Assembly (NCBI GenBank): GCA_036666555.1
Contig: JAVWVS010000037.1
Span: 1-16,472 of the forward strand
Source of the DNA: UMGS1251 sp036666555
GTDB taxonomy: Bacteria; Bacillota; Clostridia; Lachnospirales; Lachnospiraceae
Reading direction: 5' to 3'
Length of the DNA stretch: 16,472 nucleotides
The notes under the pieces were generated by a model. The model saw nothing but the letters and a program-made list of their open reading frames with translations, was not told the origin of the DNA and ran no database searches. This document shows positions 15,986-16,472 of the stretch, piece after piece. Position 1 is the stretch's first letter; each line of letters begins with the position of its first letter. A program made the translations under genes and the position numbers.

Positions 15986-16472
15986 CTAAGCTGTTTTTTG
16001 GTCGGTTTTTCCTTCGAATTTTTGAATCTCATCATGAAGAAAACGGTGATACTTATTTATATTTCGACCTATTGCATACAGCATAAATTCCTTATATACT
16101 TTTTCGGATGATCGATAATTAAAACGCCTAAATTTTTCATTCTCTTTTATATCACCAAAATGTCCTTCTGTTTGGATAGAACGAATCTGACGATTCAGGA
16201 TTCCTTTTTCACTTTGGATATTGGCGTGGGATTCTTCTCTCAGACTTTCCCATTGCTCATTAATCTTCATAATCTTGTTTTTTTCTGCATCATATTTATA
16301 TAAACACCGCTCCTTATGTTCACAACCACTGCAATCTGGACATTGTATGCTGGCTTTAACTGCCCATTCGTCATATGGTCATCTTTAAGTCCCATCAATC
16401 GCTTGCCACAGTCGTCCAGCTCTTCATAGAGTTGTTGAGCTTCGGATTTTCTTTTCCCTTTTCCTTGGACGA
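15986..16472 (-). pseudogene. IS1182-family-like transposase, internally deleted and frameshifted remnant
   Basis: Read leftward from the window edge, one frame gives SEAQQLYEELDD ... LKDDHMTNGQLKPAYNVQIA, the middle DDE-region motif of IS1182-type transposases. After 16331-16342 the protein continues only in another frame: CPDCSGCEHKERCLYKY, then ILNRQIRSIQTEGHFGDIKE (with the DDE glutamate in EGHFG) and KFRRFNYRSSEKVYKEFMLY up to the TAG at 15986. Intact family members have a long stretch between NVQIA and the CxxCxxC segment; it is missing here, so the gene cannot make an active enzyme. The N-terminal part lies beyond the window. Confidence 0.8.

Noticed and set aside
15838..16111. Open frames on both strands beside the transposase remnant
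   Set aside because: They overlap the transposase C-terminus in wrong frames and have lysine- or phenylalanine-rich composition typical of chance reading.

Overview
The window (16,472 bp, AT-rich, strong AGGAGG-type ribosome sites, many Lys/Glu/Ile codons) looks like chromosomal DNA of an anaerobic Firmicute, most likely a gut Clostridia/Lachnospiraceae species. This assignment rests on gene style and content, not on a marker gene.

Almost all of it is one catabolic locus: a clostridial version of the E. coli yge-ygf region, a gene set linked in gut anaerobes to selenium/molybdenum enzymes and to anaerobic breakdown of purines including uric acid. It is built as two divergent operons around a 360-bp control region (7086-7445). 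The leftward operon reads, from promoter outward: a YheO-PAS/HTH regulator, diaminopropionate ammonia-lyase (dpaL/ygeX), the M20 peptidase-like ygeY, the carbamoyltransferase-like ygeW, carbamate kinase, and an NCS2 nucleobase permease, closed by a perfect 17-bp terminator hairpin (204-245). The rightward operon reads ssnA (amidohydrolase), ygfK (multidomain Fe-S/flavin oxidoreductase), an xdhD-like [2Fe-2S]-molybdopterin hydroxylase, and hyuA (hydantoinase/dihydropyrimidinase family).

Inferred division of labour: the permease imports purine; the molybdenum hydroxylase and YgfK carry out ring redox chemistry; SsnA and HyuA open rings hydrolytically; YgeY and YgeW process the resulting ureido/amino-acid intermediates; DpaL converts 2,3-diaminopropionate to pyruvate and ammonia; carbamate kinase captures carbamoyl phosphate as ATP. 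The order and exact intermediates are inference.

Both flanks hold mobile-element debris. At the left edge (1-140) is a broken fragment resembling the C-terminal part of PD-(D/E)XK (Rpn-type) putative transposases. At the right edge (15986-16472) is an IS1182-family-like transposase with an internal deletion whose junction lies in a 12-nt word readable in both frames. The gaps between genes are otherwise short (15-91 bp). No tRNA, rRNA, CRISPR array or purine riboswitch was recognised. No FAD subunit (XdhB/YgfM) and no molybdenum/selenium maturation gene (yqeB, yqeC, ygfJ, selD) is present in the window.
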